In this document: one piece after another, positions 28,777 through 38,921 of the stretch
Layout of the letters: each line of letters begins with the position of its first letter
Position numbering within the stretch: the stretch's first letter is position 1
Assembly (NCBI GenBank): GCA_022822525.1
Contig: JAJEBN010000100.1
Coordinates: forward strand, 1-64,000
DNA length: 64,000 nt
Origin: Acidimicrobiia bacterium
GTDB taxonomy: Bacteria > Actinomycetota > Acidimicrobiia > Acidimicrobiales > Poriferisodalaceae
Direction of reading: 5' to 3'
Program-made: the position numbers and the translations under genes
The notes under the pieces: generated by a model
The model's input: the letters and a program-made list of their open reading frames with translations, nothing else
What the model was told of the DNA's origin: nothing
The model's database searches: none

Positions 28777-28832
28777 GGGCACCCCGCGAGCGGGGTGACG
28801 AAACGCCAAGGGCACCCCGCAAGCGGGGTGCC
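28777..28832. repeat. Two 33-bp-period hairpin repeats (caccccgc/gcggggtg) after the CoA-transferase gene; possible terminators
   Basis: caccccgcgagcggggtg at 28780-28797 and ggcaccccgcaagcggggtgcc at 28811-28832. Confidence 0.85.
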
Positions 28833-28890
28833 CCAACGTCGGCTTCTTGCCGATGGCACGGCGCCTCAGCAGCACCGCACGTGACGCTGG

Positions 28891-29232
28891 TCAGTCGCCG
28901 CGTCCGCCAATGCCCTGCTTCAAGGCGCTGATTGCAGCGTCTCGAACCGGGATGAATGCAACGAGAACGATGGCGGTTGCCACGTCCATGCCGAATCGAC
29001 CCAGTGACAGCACTTCCAAGCTGGCTGCGTAACCGAACATGCCCCCGCCGTCATTGACTTGCGAGATAAGTACGAACAGGTACGCCCAGATCAGATTGAG
29101 ATTGCTGCCCACGATCGGAATCGCCTTCAGCGTGTCATTCACCTTGACTGCGTCAAGGACACTGTCCACGACAACCATCGCACCCTGGAACACCATGCCC
29201 AGGATGATCAGCGTCAGGATTGTCGCCATCAT
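28891..29232 (-). CDS. Small hydrophobic membrane protein, unknown family
   Basis: MMATILTLIILGMVFQGAMVVVDSVLDAVKVND…; three hydrophobic segments. Confidence 0.6.
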   Translation of the reverse strand: MMATILTLIILGMVFQGAMVVVDSVLDAVKVNDTLKAIPIVGSNLNLIWAYLFVLISQVNDGGGMFGYAASLEVLSLGRFGMDVATAIVLVAFIPVRDAAISALKQGIGGRGD

Positions 29233-29434
29233 GCCAATCGACCCCCTTTGGTCGGCAGTACTGGCTGAAATTGCCTTCCGCCCCCGCAGTCGGCAATCAC
29301 CGCACACACTAGTCCATGTTGTTGCACTTATGTAACAATCCTGTGACAACCTGGCGGGCACTCGGCACCGATCGGATGACACCGGCCAGCCCAGCCTCGG
29401 TCGCCCCCAAGGCGCGCCGGTAGCTTTGCCGCAC

Positions 29435-32080
29435 ATGACCCAGGTGCCCGACAAGCCCACCGTCGACGGGCTCGAGGCGAAGTGGTCCCAGCGCTGGGAA
29501 ACGGATGGCGTGTACCGGTTCGACCGCACCGCCACACGTGCTCAGGTGTTCAGCATCGACACGCCGCCGCCGACGGTCAGCGGCTCGCTGCACATGGGCC
29601 ACGTGTTCAGCTACACCCACACCGACAACATCGCTCGCTACCGGCGCATGAAGGGTGACCACGTCTTCTACCCGATGGGCTGGGACGACAACGGCCTGCC
29701 CACCGAGCGGCGCGTGCAGAACTACTTCGGGGTGCGCTGCGACCCCACGCTCCCCTACGACGAGCATTTCGAACCGCCCGCCGACGGCGGCGATCCCAAG
29801 GCGGTGGAGGCCCGCGGCGAGCTGGCGATCTCACGGCGGAACTTCATCGAGCTGTGCCATGTCCTGACAGCGCAAGACGAGCGCGCCTTCGAAGAACTCT
29901 GGAGGCAGCTCGGCCTCAGCGTGGACTGGTCGATGACCTACGCCACGATCGACGAGCGCTGCCAGCGGGTCGCGCAGCGCGCATTCCTGGGCAACCTCGA
30001 ACGCGGCGAGGCGTACCAGATCGAGGCGCCCTCGCTGTGGGATGTCACCTTCGGCACGGCGGTCGCGCAAGCAGAACTCGAAGACCGGGAGCGGCCGGGC
30101 GCCTACCACCGCATCTCGTTCAATCGAGACGGAGCATCCGGCCCCGGCGACGCCACCGTCGAGATCGAGACCACCCGACCTGAACTCCTGCCGGCTTGCG
30201 TGGCTCTGGTGGCACACCCCGACGACGAGCGCTACCAGCCCCTCTTCGGCACGACGGTCACGACGCCGTTGTTCGGCGTGGAAGTTCCGGTCGTGGCCCA
30301 CAAGCTGGCCGAGCCCGACAAGGGCACCGGCATCGCCATGATCTGCACCTTCGGCGACACCACCGACGTGACATGGTGGCGCGAGCTGGACCTGCCAGTG
30401 CGGGCGATCGTGGACCGCCGGGGCCGCATCACCCCCGACCCCCCGCACGGCATCGACTCCCCCGCGGGGCGGGCGGCCTACGAGCGCTTGGCAGGCCGAG
30501 CCATGGGAGGAGCGCGGAACGCAACTGTGGAGCTGCTGCGAGAGTCGGGCGATCTCATCGGCGAGCCCCGCCCGATCACCCATGCCGTGAAGTTCTTCGA
30601 GAAGGGCGACCGGCCGCTGGAGATCGTGACGAGCCGCCAGTGGTACATCCGCAACGGCGGGCGCGACGCGGAGCTGCGGGACGCGCTCATCGCCCGCGGC
30701 TCGCAGATGACCTGGCACCCGCCCTACATGCAGGGTCGCTACACGAACTGGATCGAGGGCCTGAGCGGCGACTGGCTGATCAGCCGCCAGCGCTACTTCG
30801 GGGTGCCGATCCCGCTGTGGTACCCGCTCGACGGTGCCGGCGAGCCGGTCTGGGAACAGCCGCTGGTGCCCGACGACGGCGCACTGCCGGTCGATCCTTC
30901 CAGCGATGTCCCAGCCGGCTACGACGAGTCGCAGCGGGGACAGCCCGGCGGCTTCATCGGCGATCACGACGTGATGGACACCTGGGCCACGTCGTCGCTG
31001 ACACCGCAGATCGCGTGCGGCTGGAGCGAGGACCCCGACTTGTGGGAGCGCACCTACCCGATGGACATGCGCCCGCAGGGACACGACATCATCCGGACCT
31101 GGCTGTTCTCGACCGCAGTCCGCAGCCACCTCGGCCACGACTGCGCGCCGTGGCGCCACTGCGCGCTCTCGGGCTGGATCCTCGATCCGGACCGCAAGAA
31201 GATGTCCAAGTCCAAGGGCAACGTCGTGACCCCGGTGGACCTGCTCGACACCTACGGCGCCGACGCGGTGCGCTACTGGGCAGCCAACGGGCGGCCCGGC
31301 ACCGACACCGCCTTCGACGAAGGCCAGATGAAGATCGGCCGCCGGCTGGCAATCAAGCTGCTGAACGCAGCCAAGTTCGCGCTGATGATGACCGGCAGCG
31401 CAACGCCCGATCCGGCAGTGACCCACGATGGGAGTCACCTCGTCGATCGAGCCGGTCACACAGGACCGGTCCGCAACGCATTGGACGCAGCGCTGCTGGC
31501 GGAGCTCGCTAGTCTGGTGCGCGCCGCAGGCGGCGCTTTCGAGAACTTCGACTACGCCCGCGCGCTCGAGCGGTCCGAGCAGTTCTTCTGGCGCTTCACC
31601 GACGACTACGTGGAGCTGGCCAAGGGTCGGGCCTACGGCGGGCAGGGCGACAAGGCGGCTGCGGACGCGCATCTCACCTTGACGACGGCGCTGGATGTGC
31701 TGCTGCGGCTGTTCGCGCCGTTCCTGCCGTTTGTCACCGAGGAGATCTGGTCGTGGTGGCGGGAAGGCTCTGTGCACCGGGCGACGTGGCCCGACGCGGC
31801 AGCGATCGACACGCTCGTTCCCGACCATCCGGCTGGGGCGTTCGAGCTCACGGCATCGGTGCTCAGCGAGGTTCGCCGTGCCAAGACCGAGGCCAGACGC
31901 AGCCTCCGGGTACCGGCAGAGCAGGTGACGGTCAACGCGTCGAACGCACACATCGCCGTGCTGGAGCAGACACGCGCCGACCTGATCGACGCCGGGCGCA
32001 TCGAGCGCCTGTCATTCGTCGCCGATGACGCGCTCGCCCATCCCGCGGTCAGCGTGGTGCTGGCACCTGCTGACACCTAG
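29435..32080 (+). CDS. valS: Valyl-tRNA synthetase
   Basis: PPPTVSGSLHMGHVFSYTHTDNIARYRRMKG; KKMSKSKGNVVTP. Confidence 0.96.
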   Translation: MTQVPDKPTVDGLEAKWSQRWETDGVYRFDRTATRAQVFSIDTPPPTVSGSLHMGHVFSYTHTDNIARYRRMKGDHVFYPMGWDDNGLPTERRVQNYFGVRCDPTLPYDEHFEPPADGGDPKAVEARGELAISRRNFIELCHVLTAQDERAFEELWRQLGLSVDWSMTYATIDERCQRVAQRAFLGNLERGEAYQIEAPSLWDVTFGTAVAQAELEDRERPGAYHRISFNRDGASGPGDATVEIETTRPELLPACVALVAHPDDERYQPLFGTTVTTPLFGVEVPVVAHKLAEPDKGTGIAMICTFGDTTDVTWWRELDLPVRAIVDRRGRITPDPPHGIDSPAGRAAYERLAGRAMGGARNATVELLRESGDLIGEPRPITHAVKFFEKGDRPLEIVTSRQWYIRNGGRDAELRDALIARGSQMTWHPPYMQGRYTNWIEGLSGDWLISRQRYFGVPIPLWYPLDGAGEPVWEQPLVPDDGALPVDPSSDVPAGYDESQRGQPGGFIGDHDVMDTWATSSLTPQIACGWSEDPDLWERTYPMDMRPQGHDIIRTWLFSTAVRSHLGHDCAPWRHCALSGWILDPDRKKMSKSKGNVVTPVDLLDTYGADAVRYWAANGRPGTDTAFDEGQMKIGRRLAIKLLNAAKFALMMTGSATPDPAVTHDGSHLVDRAGHTGPVRNALDAALLAELASLVRAAGGAFENFDYARALERSEQFFWRFTDDYVELAKGRAYGGQGDKAAADAHLTLTTALDVLLRLFAPFLPFVTEEIWSWWREGSVHRATWPDAAAIDTLVPDHPAGAFELTASVLSEVRRAKTEARRSLRVPAEQVTVNASNAHIAVLEQTRADLIDAGRIERLSFVADDALAHPAVSVVLAPADT

Positions 32081-32103
32081 GCCGCGAGCCACCGCTGGCT
32101 CGC

Positions 32104-33270
32104 TCAGAGATCGCTGTCGGCCCCGTCGCTGTCTCCGCCGTCGGTCTCAGTCGGCGCATCTGCGGTCTGGAAGGCGCCCACCGCCGGCTTGGCATCGGAT
32201 CCTGCGACCTCGCCGTTGCGCACCCACACCGTGCGCTGGGGGAACGGGATCTCGATGCCGGCCTCGTCGAAGGCGTCCTTGATCCGCTTGCGCAGCAGGC
32301 GTGCGGTGGCCCACTGCTCGGAGGGCTCGGTCTTGACCATGACGCGGATCGTGACCGCGTCGGCGCCGAATGCCTGCACGCCCACGACGCTCGGCTCTTC
32401 CAGCACGGTGGTGCTCTCGCCCTGCTCGTGCCACACGTCGTCCGCGACCCGCTTGATGATCGCCATGGCTTCGTCGAGGTCGGTGTCGTAGGCCACGTCG
32501 AGATCGAGCGGCACGCGGGCCCACAGCTGGGACATGTTGCCCACCCGGGCGATCGCGCCGTTGGGCACATGCCACACCGTGCCCGAGATGTCCCTGAGCC
32601 GCGTGGTTCGCAGCCCGACCGACTCGACCGTTCCGACGGCATCTCCGAGGTCGACCACGTCACCGACGCCGTACTGATCTTCGATCAGCATGAACACGCC
32701 GGTCAGCAAGTCCCGCACGAGCGACTGCGCGCCGAAGCCGACGGCGACACCGATGATGCCGGCGCCTGCGATGAGCGGACCGAGGTTCACGTCGAATTCC
32801 GCCAGCAGCATCATGAGTGCGACGGCCCAGATGATGGTGGAGGCAACGCTCTTGAACAGCGTGGCGAGCGTCTTCGCGCGCTGGCTGGCACGCTCGGTGC
32901 GCTCGCGCAGCTGTCTCATCTTCTCCGCGAGGCGCTCGGGATCCCAGTTGCGCCCCTCCTCGGCAGTGCGCTCTGCCGCGTCTTTTTCCTCGTGCTTCTT
33001 GTCTTCGCCGATGCGTTCCACCATGTGGTCGATAGCCCGGCGCACGATCCGGCGGGAGATGATGGCCAGCAGCAGGATGACCAGCACCGTGAGCGGCTTG
33101 TCCACGATCCAGACTGAGGCCGAGGCGAAACCCGCACTGCCGGTCCAATCAAAGATGCGCTCGCAGATCCAGCTGGGTTCCGTGCCGCACACCTCGGTGC
33201 TCTTGCTGATCTCCAGGAGCGCGTCGACCGCGTCGGTGGCCGATTCGGCCTGCGCAAGAAGTCCGGTCAT
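32104..33270 (-). CDS. MscS-family mechanosensitive channel
   Basis: AGAGIIGVAVGFGAQSLVRDLLTGVFMLIEDQYGVGDVVDLG; GTVWHVPNGAI. Confidence 0.94.
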   Translation of the reverse strand: MTGLLAQAESATDAVDALLEISKSTEVCGTEPSWICERIFDWTGSAGFASASVWIVDKPLTVLVILLLAIISRRIVRRAIDHMVERIGEDKKHEEKDAAERTAEEGRNWDPERLAEKMRQLRERTERASQRAKTLATLFKSVASTIIWAVALMMLLAEFDVNLGPLIAGAGIIGVAVGFGAQSLVRDLLTGVFMLIEDQYGVGDVVDLGDAVGTVESVGLRTTRLRDISGTVWHVPNGAIARVGNMSQLWARVPLDLDVAYDTDLDEAMAIIKRVADDVWHEQGESTTVLEEPSVVGVQAFGADAVTIRVMVKTEPSEQWATARLLRKRIKDAFDEAGIEIPFPQRTVWVRNGEVAGSDAKPAVGAFQTADAPTETDGGDSDGADSDL

Positions 33271-33335
33271 CTGCGGGAGCCTAGGAGTCGGCCCGAGCCC
33301 TGTGTGCCGCCCATCAGGTGCCTAGCATCGCTGCG

Positions 33336-34163
33336 ATGTCAGAAGATCTCCCCGGCGAAGGCGCCGACGACCGCACACCTGGCGACGACCCCGATGCCGC
33401 AGTGCTGTACGAAGTGGCCGGCGGGGTCGCCACGATCACGCTGAACCGTCCCGACTACCGCAATGCGCTCAGCGTCGAGATCGTCAACGGCATCGGCGAT
33501 CACTTCGAGGCTGCTCTTGCCGACCCCGATGTGCGTGCCGTGCTGTTCACCCATACCGGCAACACGTTCTGTGCCGGCGCAGACCTGCGCGCCGCCCAAC
33601 CCGGGGTACCCCAGCCGACGCTGCGCCACGACTTCGTGGAGATCCTCGAGACGATCATGACGTGCGGCAAGCCCGTGGTGGGCCGGTTGGCAGGTCATGT
33701 CACCGCCGGCGGTGTGGGGCTGGCGGCTGCGATGGACATCTCGATCGCCGCCGACGATGCCATCATCGGTTTCACCGAGGTGCGCATCGGTGTGGCGCCC
33801 GCGGTGATCTCGGTGGTCTGCCTGCCGAAGCTGCGCCGCGCCGACGCCAGCGAGCTGTTTCTCGAGGGCGAGCGGGTGCCTGCGCCCCGCGCCGCGCAGG
33901 CGGGGCTGATCAACCGCGCCGTGCCGCGCGACCAGCTCGACGACGAGGTCGCCGAGACGCTGCGCCGCCTGGTGCGCGGCGGCCCGAACGCCCTGGCCAA
34001 CACCAAGCAGCTGGTCACCCGGGTTCCGTCGATGCCCCGAGACGAAGCCTGGAAATGGACCGCCGAGCTCAGCCAGCGGCTGTTCGGCGGCGAGGAGGCG
34101 GCCGAAGGCATCGCCGCCTTCCGCGAGCGCCGCGACGCCGCCTGGGTGCCGCCCGAGGGCTGA
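33336..34163 (+). CDS. Enoyl-CoA hydratase/isomerase family protein
   Basis: ITLNRPDYRNALS; NTFCAGADLR; AGGVGLAAAMDISIAADDAIIGFTEVRIGVAP. Confidence 0.93.
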   Translation: MSEDLPGEGADDRTPGDDPDAAVLYEVAGGVATITLNRPDYRNALSVEIVNGIGDHFEAALADPDVRAVLFTHTGNTFCAGADLRAAQPGVPQPTLRHDFVEILETIMTCGKPVVGRLAGHVTAGGVGLAAAMDISIAADDAIIGFTEVRIGVAPAVISVVCLPKLRRADASELFLEGERVPAPRAAQAGLINRAVPRDQLDDEVAETLRRLVRGGPNALANTKQLVTRVPSMPRDEAWKWTAELSQRLFGGEEAAEGIAAFRERRDAAWVPPEG

Positions 34164-34203
34164 TCTCGCCCTCGACGCTGGACGGACGGTAGCGTCAGCC
34201 GCC

Positions 34204-34989
34204 GTGAGCGGGCAGGTGCATCTCGAACGCGACGGCCACGTCGGTCGCATCATCTTGGACCATCCGGAGCGGCACAACGCGATCAGCGCGCAAATGTGGA
34301 ACGGCATCACCGCTGCGGCCACCGAGCTGGAAGCCGACCACGAGATCCGGGTAGTGGTGATCCGCGGCGCCGGAGAGCGGGCGTTCGCCGCGGGCGCCGA
34401 CATCAGCCAGTTCGGCGAGCAGCGCTCGGATGCGAGCGGCAACCGCAGCTACGACGACACCACCTCTCGTGCGCACGCGGCGTTGCTGGGACTGTCCAAG
34501 CCGCTCATCGCGGCGGTTCACGGCTACTGCATCGGCGGGGGCCTGGCGGTGGCGCTGACCGCAGACCTGCGGGTCGTCGCGGAGGACGCCCAATTCACGA
34601 TTCCCGCTGCTCGGCTCGGCCTCGGCTATGGCGCCGCCGGGATCGGCACGCTCATGCGCCTGGTCGGTCCTTCGGCGGCGAAGCGCATCTTCTTCCTGGC
34701 CGATCGCTTCGGCGCCCAGGAAGCACTGCAGATGGGACTCGTCAACCGGGTGGTGCCCAAGGCGCACCTCGAGGCGTCGGTGGACGAATGGACCGAGCTC
34801 ATCTGCCAGAACGCCCCGTTGACCATCGCTGCGGCGAAGGCTGCATTGACGCAATGGCAGAAGCCGGAGTCTGACCGCGATTTCGGCGAGGTCGAGGCGA
34901 TGATCCGGGCGTGCTTCGACAGCGAGGACTACCAAGAGGGCGTGGACGCGTTCATGAACAAGCGTCGGCCCGAGTTCAAGGGCCGCTGA
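34204..34989 (+). CDS. Enoyl-CoA hydratase/isomerase family protein
   Basis: IILDHPERHNAISAQMW; ERAFAAGADISQF; GYCIGGGLAVALTADLRV. Confidence 0.94.
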   Translation: MSGQVHLERDGHVGRIILDHPERHNAISAQMWNGITAAATELEADHEIRVVVIRGAGERAFAAGADISQFGEQRSDASGNRSYDDTTSRAHAALLGLSKPLIAAVHGYCIGGGLAVALTADLRVVAEDAQFTIPAARLGLGYGAAGIGTLMRLVGPSAAKRIFFLADRFGAQEALQMGLVNRVVPKAHLEASVDEWTELICQNAPLTIAAAKAALTQWQKPESDRDFGEVEAMIRACFDSEDYQEGVDAFMNKRRPEFKGR

Positions 34990-35022
34990 TTTCGGAGCTC
35001 AGCGCCGCATAGGCGTCGCGCC

Positions 35023-36165
35023 TCAGCGCGGGCTGCTCTGGTCGCCGAATCGATCCCCCGCCATGTCTGCGAGGAGCTCGAGGTAGGTGCTGAGGCGCTC
35101 CGCGGGCAGTTCTCCCGCCTCGATGGCGTCCTTGACGGCGCAATCCGGCTCGACTGTGTGCGTGCAGTCGGCGAAGCGGCACTGCTGAGCGAGCGCAGCT
35201 ATCTCTCCGAACGTCAGCGTGAGGCCATCGAGCACGGCCGCACCTGCGGGCAGGCCCAGGTCGCCGCTCCAGGGGATCAGATCCTGGAGGCCTGGGGTAT
35301 CCACGACGGTCCCGCCGAGCGGGTGCTCGCGAGACCCGCCGACCGGGACGAGCTGGCGACGCACTGTCGTGTGCCGACCGCGGCCGTCCGGGCTCAACGG
35401 GGCCACCGGCACAACTTCGGCCCCTGCGAGCCGATTGACCAGCGATGACTTGCCGACACCGGACGGGCCGCTGAGTGCGACCGTCGCGCCGTCGGCCGCC
35501 AGAGCGCCCAGATCGTCGAGACCACGGCCGTCGACAGCGCTTGTCGTCAGGATGGGCACCTCGTGCGCCGCTGCGCCCAGCCGGTGCCGCAGCGCGTCGA
35601 CGGTGGCCTCGCGTTCTGAGCCAGACACCGTGTCGATCTTGTTCACCACGATTACTGGTCGAGCGCCGCCGTTGAACGCTGCGGTGAGGTACCACTCCAT
35701 CCGGTGCCCGACGCCGACGCCCGATGTCGCCGATCTGTCGGCCTGCGCGGGAGCAGCATCGCTGGCAGCCGCGGGCGTCGTCACCACCGCGAGCACGTCG
35801 GCATTCGCTGCCACCAGTTGCGGTCGCGCGCGCGGTCCCGCCGCGCGTCGGCACAGCAGCGAACTGCGGTCCAGCACGCTGGTGATCGCCACACGGCGGT
35901 CGTGGCGCACTTCGAGCGTTCGGACGACCCAGTCGCCGACCGTCGGAAAGTCGAATGGCGTGCGGGCCCCGCGGCGCATGGCCGTATCGAGTGCGCCGAT
36001 CACCTCGCCGGTGTCGTCGACGAGTTCGTAGGCACCGCGATGCTCGACCGCGACGCGGCTCACGCGATGACCCGACCGGACCTGCGGCGCAGCGGCTCGG
36101 CGATGCCAACCGAGCTGCGCAGAGCTCAACGGCGGCAACTCCGCAGGCATCCCCTCAGTCATCAC
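35023..36165 (-). CDS. rsgA: Ribosome small-subunit-dependent GTPase A
   Basis: VVNKIDT; LSGPSGVGKSSLVNRL; VVDTPGLQDL; C-terminal CRFADCTHTVEPDCAV Zn motif. Confidence 0.94.
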   Translation of the reverse strand: MMTEGMPAELPPLSSAQLGWHRRAAAPQVRSGHRVSRVAVEHRGAYELVDDTGEVIGALDTAMRRGARTPFDFPTVGDWVVRTLEVRHDRRVAITSVLDRSSLLCRRAAGPRARPQLVAANADVLAVVTTPAAASDAAPAQADRSATSGVGVGHRMEWYLTAAFNGGARPVIVVNKIDTVSGSEREATVDALRHRLGAAAHEVPILTTSAVDGRGLDDLGALAADGATVALSGPSGVGKSSLVNRLAGAEVVPVAPLSPDGRGRHTTVRRQLVPVGGSREHPLGGTVVDTPGLQDLIPWSGDLGLPAGAAVLDGLTLTFGEIAALAQQCRFADCTHTVEPDCAVKDAIEAGELPAERLSTYLELLADMAGDRFGDQSSPR

Positions 36166-36226
36166 CGGTCACCTTCGCTGCGGCTGCCACAGCCAGCCCG
36201 CCGGCCGTGTCCGGGGTGCGGCGCTG

Positions 36227-38062
36227 TCACTCACGTCGCAGCCACACCTCGTCATAGCGGCTCATGCCGAGCCGCTGGCCCTCGACGATGCCGCCGTCGG
36301 GCAGCGTCAGGGCGCCGAGACCGCCGACAGCCGGGGATGCAGCGAGGACGCTCGACGCGTAGCCCAAGTACACCCAGGGGGCCTCGTTGGCGAGCTCCGC
36401 GGAGAACTGAGCCACGGCTTGGCGCCGCTCTTGGAGGTCATCTGTGGACTTGATCAAGCTTGCCAGCGCGGCCAGGTGCTCGCCGGTGAAGTTGGCGGCG
36501 TTCAGCGGCGTGGTCCTCACCGGCCCGACGGCCACCGAGGCCAGCACCGCCGGGTCCGACTCGCCCCCGACGCGCCAGCATGCGGCACTGAAATCGCCCG
36601 AGAACGAGGGACTCTGGACCACCGAGCCCATGACTCGGCTGATGAGGCCGGTGCGGGCGAGCGTCTCGACTTCGACGTCGACGAGCCCGGTGAGCTCCCA
36701 CTGGCGTTCGAGCACCGTCGTCATCCGGGCGAGCGCAGCATCGTCGGTGCACAGCACCCTTACCCGCACCGGCTCGCCGGGGTCCCGGTCGTCGGAGCGC
36801 TCGGGATCCTCGGTGTAGTCGCGCAGCAGCGATCGGGCCCGATCGAGATCGTGGCCGGGCCATGCCAGCGCCACATCCGCGGCGTACCAGATGCTGCCTG
36901 GCGCCCACCATTGCGTTGCGGCCATCGAGTCCACGTCGGGTCCGAGGGCCCGGACGAGCACGTCCTGGTCGGCGGCTGCGATGAGCGCTCGCCGCACCCG
37001 GATGTCGTCGAGCGGGGCGCGCAGCAGGTTGAACAGGACGACGCCGGCGTTGTCGTCGAAGCGACGGATCACGCTGAGCGGCTGACCGGCGCCGTCCGTC
37101 GTGGTGCTGAGGGCAGTTGCGAGCTCCGCCGACCGTGACATCAGCACGTCCCCGCGGCCTTCGACGAGCGCTGCGAGGCGATCTCGCTCGCCCGGAACTT
37201 CGGTGAAGCGGATCTCGTCCACCCACGGCAGCGGTGAGCCGTCCGCGGCGGTTCGCCAGTACTCCGGATTGGCCTCGAGGACAGCTGGCTCGCCCGGCGC
37301 CCAGCTGCCGAAGGTGAACGGCCCGGTGCCCACCGGCGCTCTGGCAAAGGCGTCTGGGTCTGCCGCGGCAGCCTCAATGGAGAAGACACGTCCCACGGGT
37401 CCTGCCAGCGCGGCCGGCAGCCCCGCATTGGGTTCGCTGAGCTCGATGACCAGCCTGAGCTCGTCCAGCACGATGACCGACGTGATGCGGGCGTCGCGCA
37501 GGTGGCCGCCGCTGGCGCGCCCCGACCGGAGGTAGTCGTCGATGCCGGTCTTGACCGTCAGCGCATTCAGCGGCTCGCCGTCGGTGAAGCTGATGTCAGG
37601 CCGCAGGCGAACGGTCCAGCGCTGGAGCGAATCGTCGGCTGACACCGACTCCGCCAGCCAGGGAGCGACCGAGCCGTCCGCAAGCACGACAGTGAGCGTC
37701 TCGAGCACATGGTCCACGACGCTGCGGCACGACCACGCGCATACCTGATCCCATGGCGTCCAGCCGGTGACGGGTGTGGGGTCTGCCGCCAGCAGCACCC
37801 GCAGCGTGCCGCCTCGTTGTGGCGCGGCGCCCTCTGCCACCCGATCGTCAGATGCGTCCTGGGGCGGCGGTTGGGTGGGGGCGGCTGGCAGCTGTGCGAG
37901 CGTGCCGGTCGGATCGCCGGCTACGTCGGACGCGTCGGTCGAGTCAGCCTGCTCGGCGGTGATGGAGCTGCACGCGCCCGCCAGCAGCAGGACCGTCGCG
38001 AGCGCCGCCGAACGGGTGCGCCAGGGTCTCAACAGCCGCGGACGTTGCTGCTCGTGAACCAT
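36227..38062 (-). CDS. ABC transporter substrate-binding lipoprotein (family 5)
   Basis: LLLAGACSS lipobox; VVDHVLETLTVVLADGSVAPWLAESV; start chosen at MVHEQQRP. Confidence 0.87.
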   Translation of the reverse strand: MVHEQQRPRLLRPWRTRSAALATVLLLAGACSSITAEQADSTDASDVAGDPTGTLAQLPAAPTQPPPQDASDDRVAEGAAPQRGGTLRVLLAADPTPVTGWTPWDQVCAWSCRSVVDHVLETLTVVLADGSVAPWLAESVSADDSLQRWTVRLRPDISFTDGEPLNALTVKTGIDDYLRSGRASGGHLRDARITSVIVLDELRLVIELSEPNAGLPAALAGPVGRVFSIEAAAADPDAFARAPVGTGPFTFGSWAPGEPAVLEANPEYWRTAADGSPLPWVDEIRFTEVPGERDRLAALVEGRGDVLMSRSAELATALSTTTDGAGQPLSVIRRFDDNAGVVLFNLLRAPLDDIRVRRALIAAADQDVLVRALGPDVDSMAATQWWAPGSIWYAADVALAWPGHDLDRARSLLRDYTEDPERSDDRDPGEPVRVRVLCTDDAALARMTTVLERQWELTGLVDVEVETLARTGLISRVMGSVVQSPSFSGDFSAACWRVGGESDPAVLASVAVGPVRTTPLNAANFTGEHLAALASLIKSTDDLQERRQAVAQFSAELANEAPWVYLGYASSVLAASPAVGGLGALTLPDGGIVEGQRLGMSRYDEVWLRRE

Positions 38063-38208
38063 TCGGGCCCGTGTGTGGTCACGCTGTGCACCGAGGCCGA
38101 CGCTAGTGGTGCGTCCGTCGCAGCCGACTCCGAGCCCCGCACTCCACACTGGCGTCGTCCCGGCAGCCCGAGCGCCCGTCCGATATCGCTGGCATTCCAC
38201 AGCTGGCC

Positions 38209-38553
38209 GTGGCGCGTTGCGAGCCGGCCTCCCCCGCGACCCCCACCCAGCCGGCAACCACGACATCCGCGCCAACGACAACCGCTCCGCCTGAACCAGC
38301 CGCGACGACAAGCCAGTCCAGCCATACGACAGCACCGGTGACCACTCCGACCACGAGTCCGGCGACAACCCTGCCTGCAACCCAGGATCCCGAGGACGGT
38401 CAGGAGGCCGGCACCGAAGGCGAAACCGAGCAAGAAACGGTCGACGATCCCGAAGATGCTCGCACCTACGAGCCAATGAGGTCTGATTTCTTGGGGTGCG
38501 AGTTCGAGAACAGCAGACGATCGTGCAAGGGTAAGGGACGGCGTGAATCGTGA
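38209..38553 (+). pseudogene. Thr/Pro-rich then acidic ORF, possible remnant of a secreted-protein linker
   Basis: ATTTSAPTTTAPPEP…TTPTTSPATTLPATQDPEDGQEAGTEGETEQE; no convincing start or domain. Confidence 0.3.
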
Positions 38554-38688
38554 GCTATAGAGAGCAAACTGGCCTGCCCGGAAGGTTGGTTCATAGGTAG
38601 TAGACGGCCAGAAAACAGCTGCACATACCTGTGTTACCACCCTGATTGCCTGTCGCCAGCCTGATTTCCCTGACGACGCTCCCGACTT

Positions 38689-38725
38689 GCCGCCCTCCCT
38701 CGCGTCATTTGAGAAGGAGGGCGGC
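38689..38725. terminator. 10-bp perfect inverted repeat (gccgccctcc…ggagggcggc), terminator-like, no U-tract
   Basis: Perfect arms in a comparatively AT-rich intergenic region. Confidence 0.45.
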
Positions 38726-38739
38726 GGTCTGAGCCATTG

Positions 38740-38756
38740 TTGAGCAACGTGCTCAA
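38740..38756. other. 7-bp perfect inverted repeat ttgagca-acg-tgctcaa upstream of the HNH gene
   Basis: Seen directly. Confidence 0.55.
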
Positions 38757-38921
38757 ACCTTGGATGTGCGGAGTCAGTTGTTGATCAATTCCTTCTTGTG
38801 GGATCGACCGCTATTGGCATTGTTTCTTCAGCAGGAGTCCTGCCATGACAGTCTGATACTTAACAGAAAACCTAGCGATCTTGAGGTTGTGTTTGTGGGC
38901 ATACGTTTGTATGCTATTCGT

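Noticed and set aside
29330-29434. T-box riboswitch before valS
   Set aside because: Leader too short and no T-box consensus or antiterminator pairing found.
29831-31951. 706-aa minus-strand ORF opposite valS
   Set aside because: Antisense shadow; no coherent domain, and valS motifs are unambiguous.
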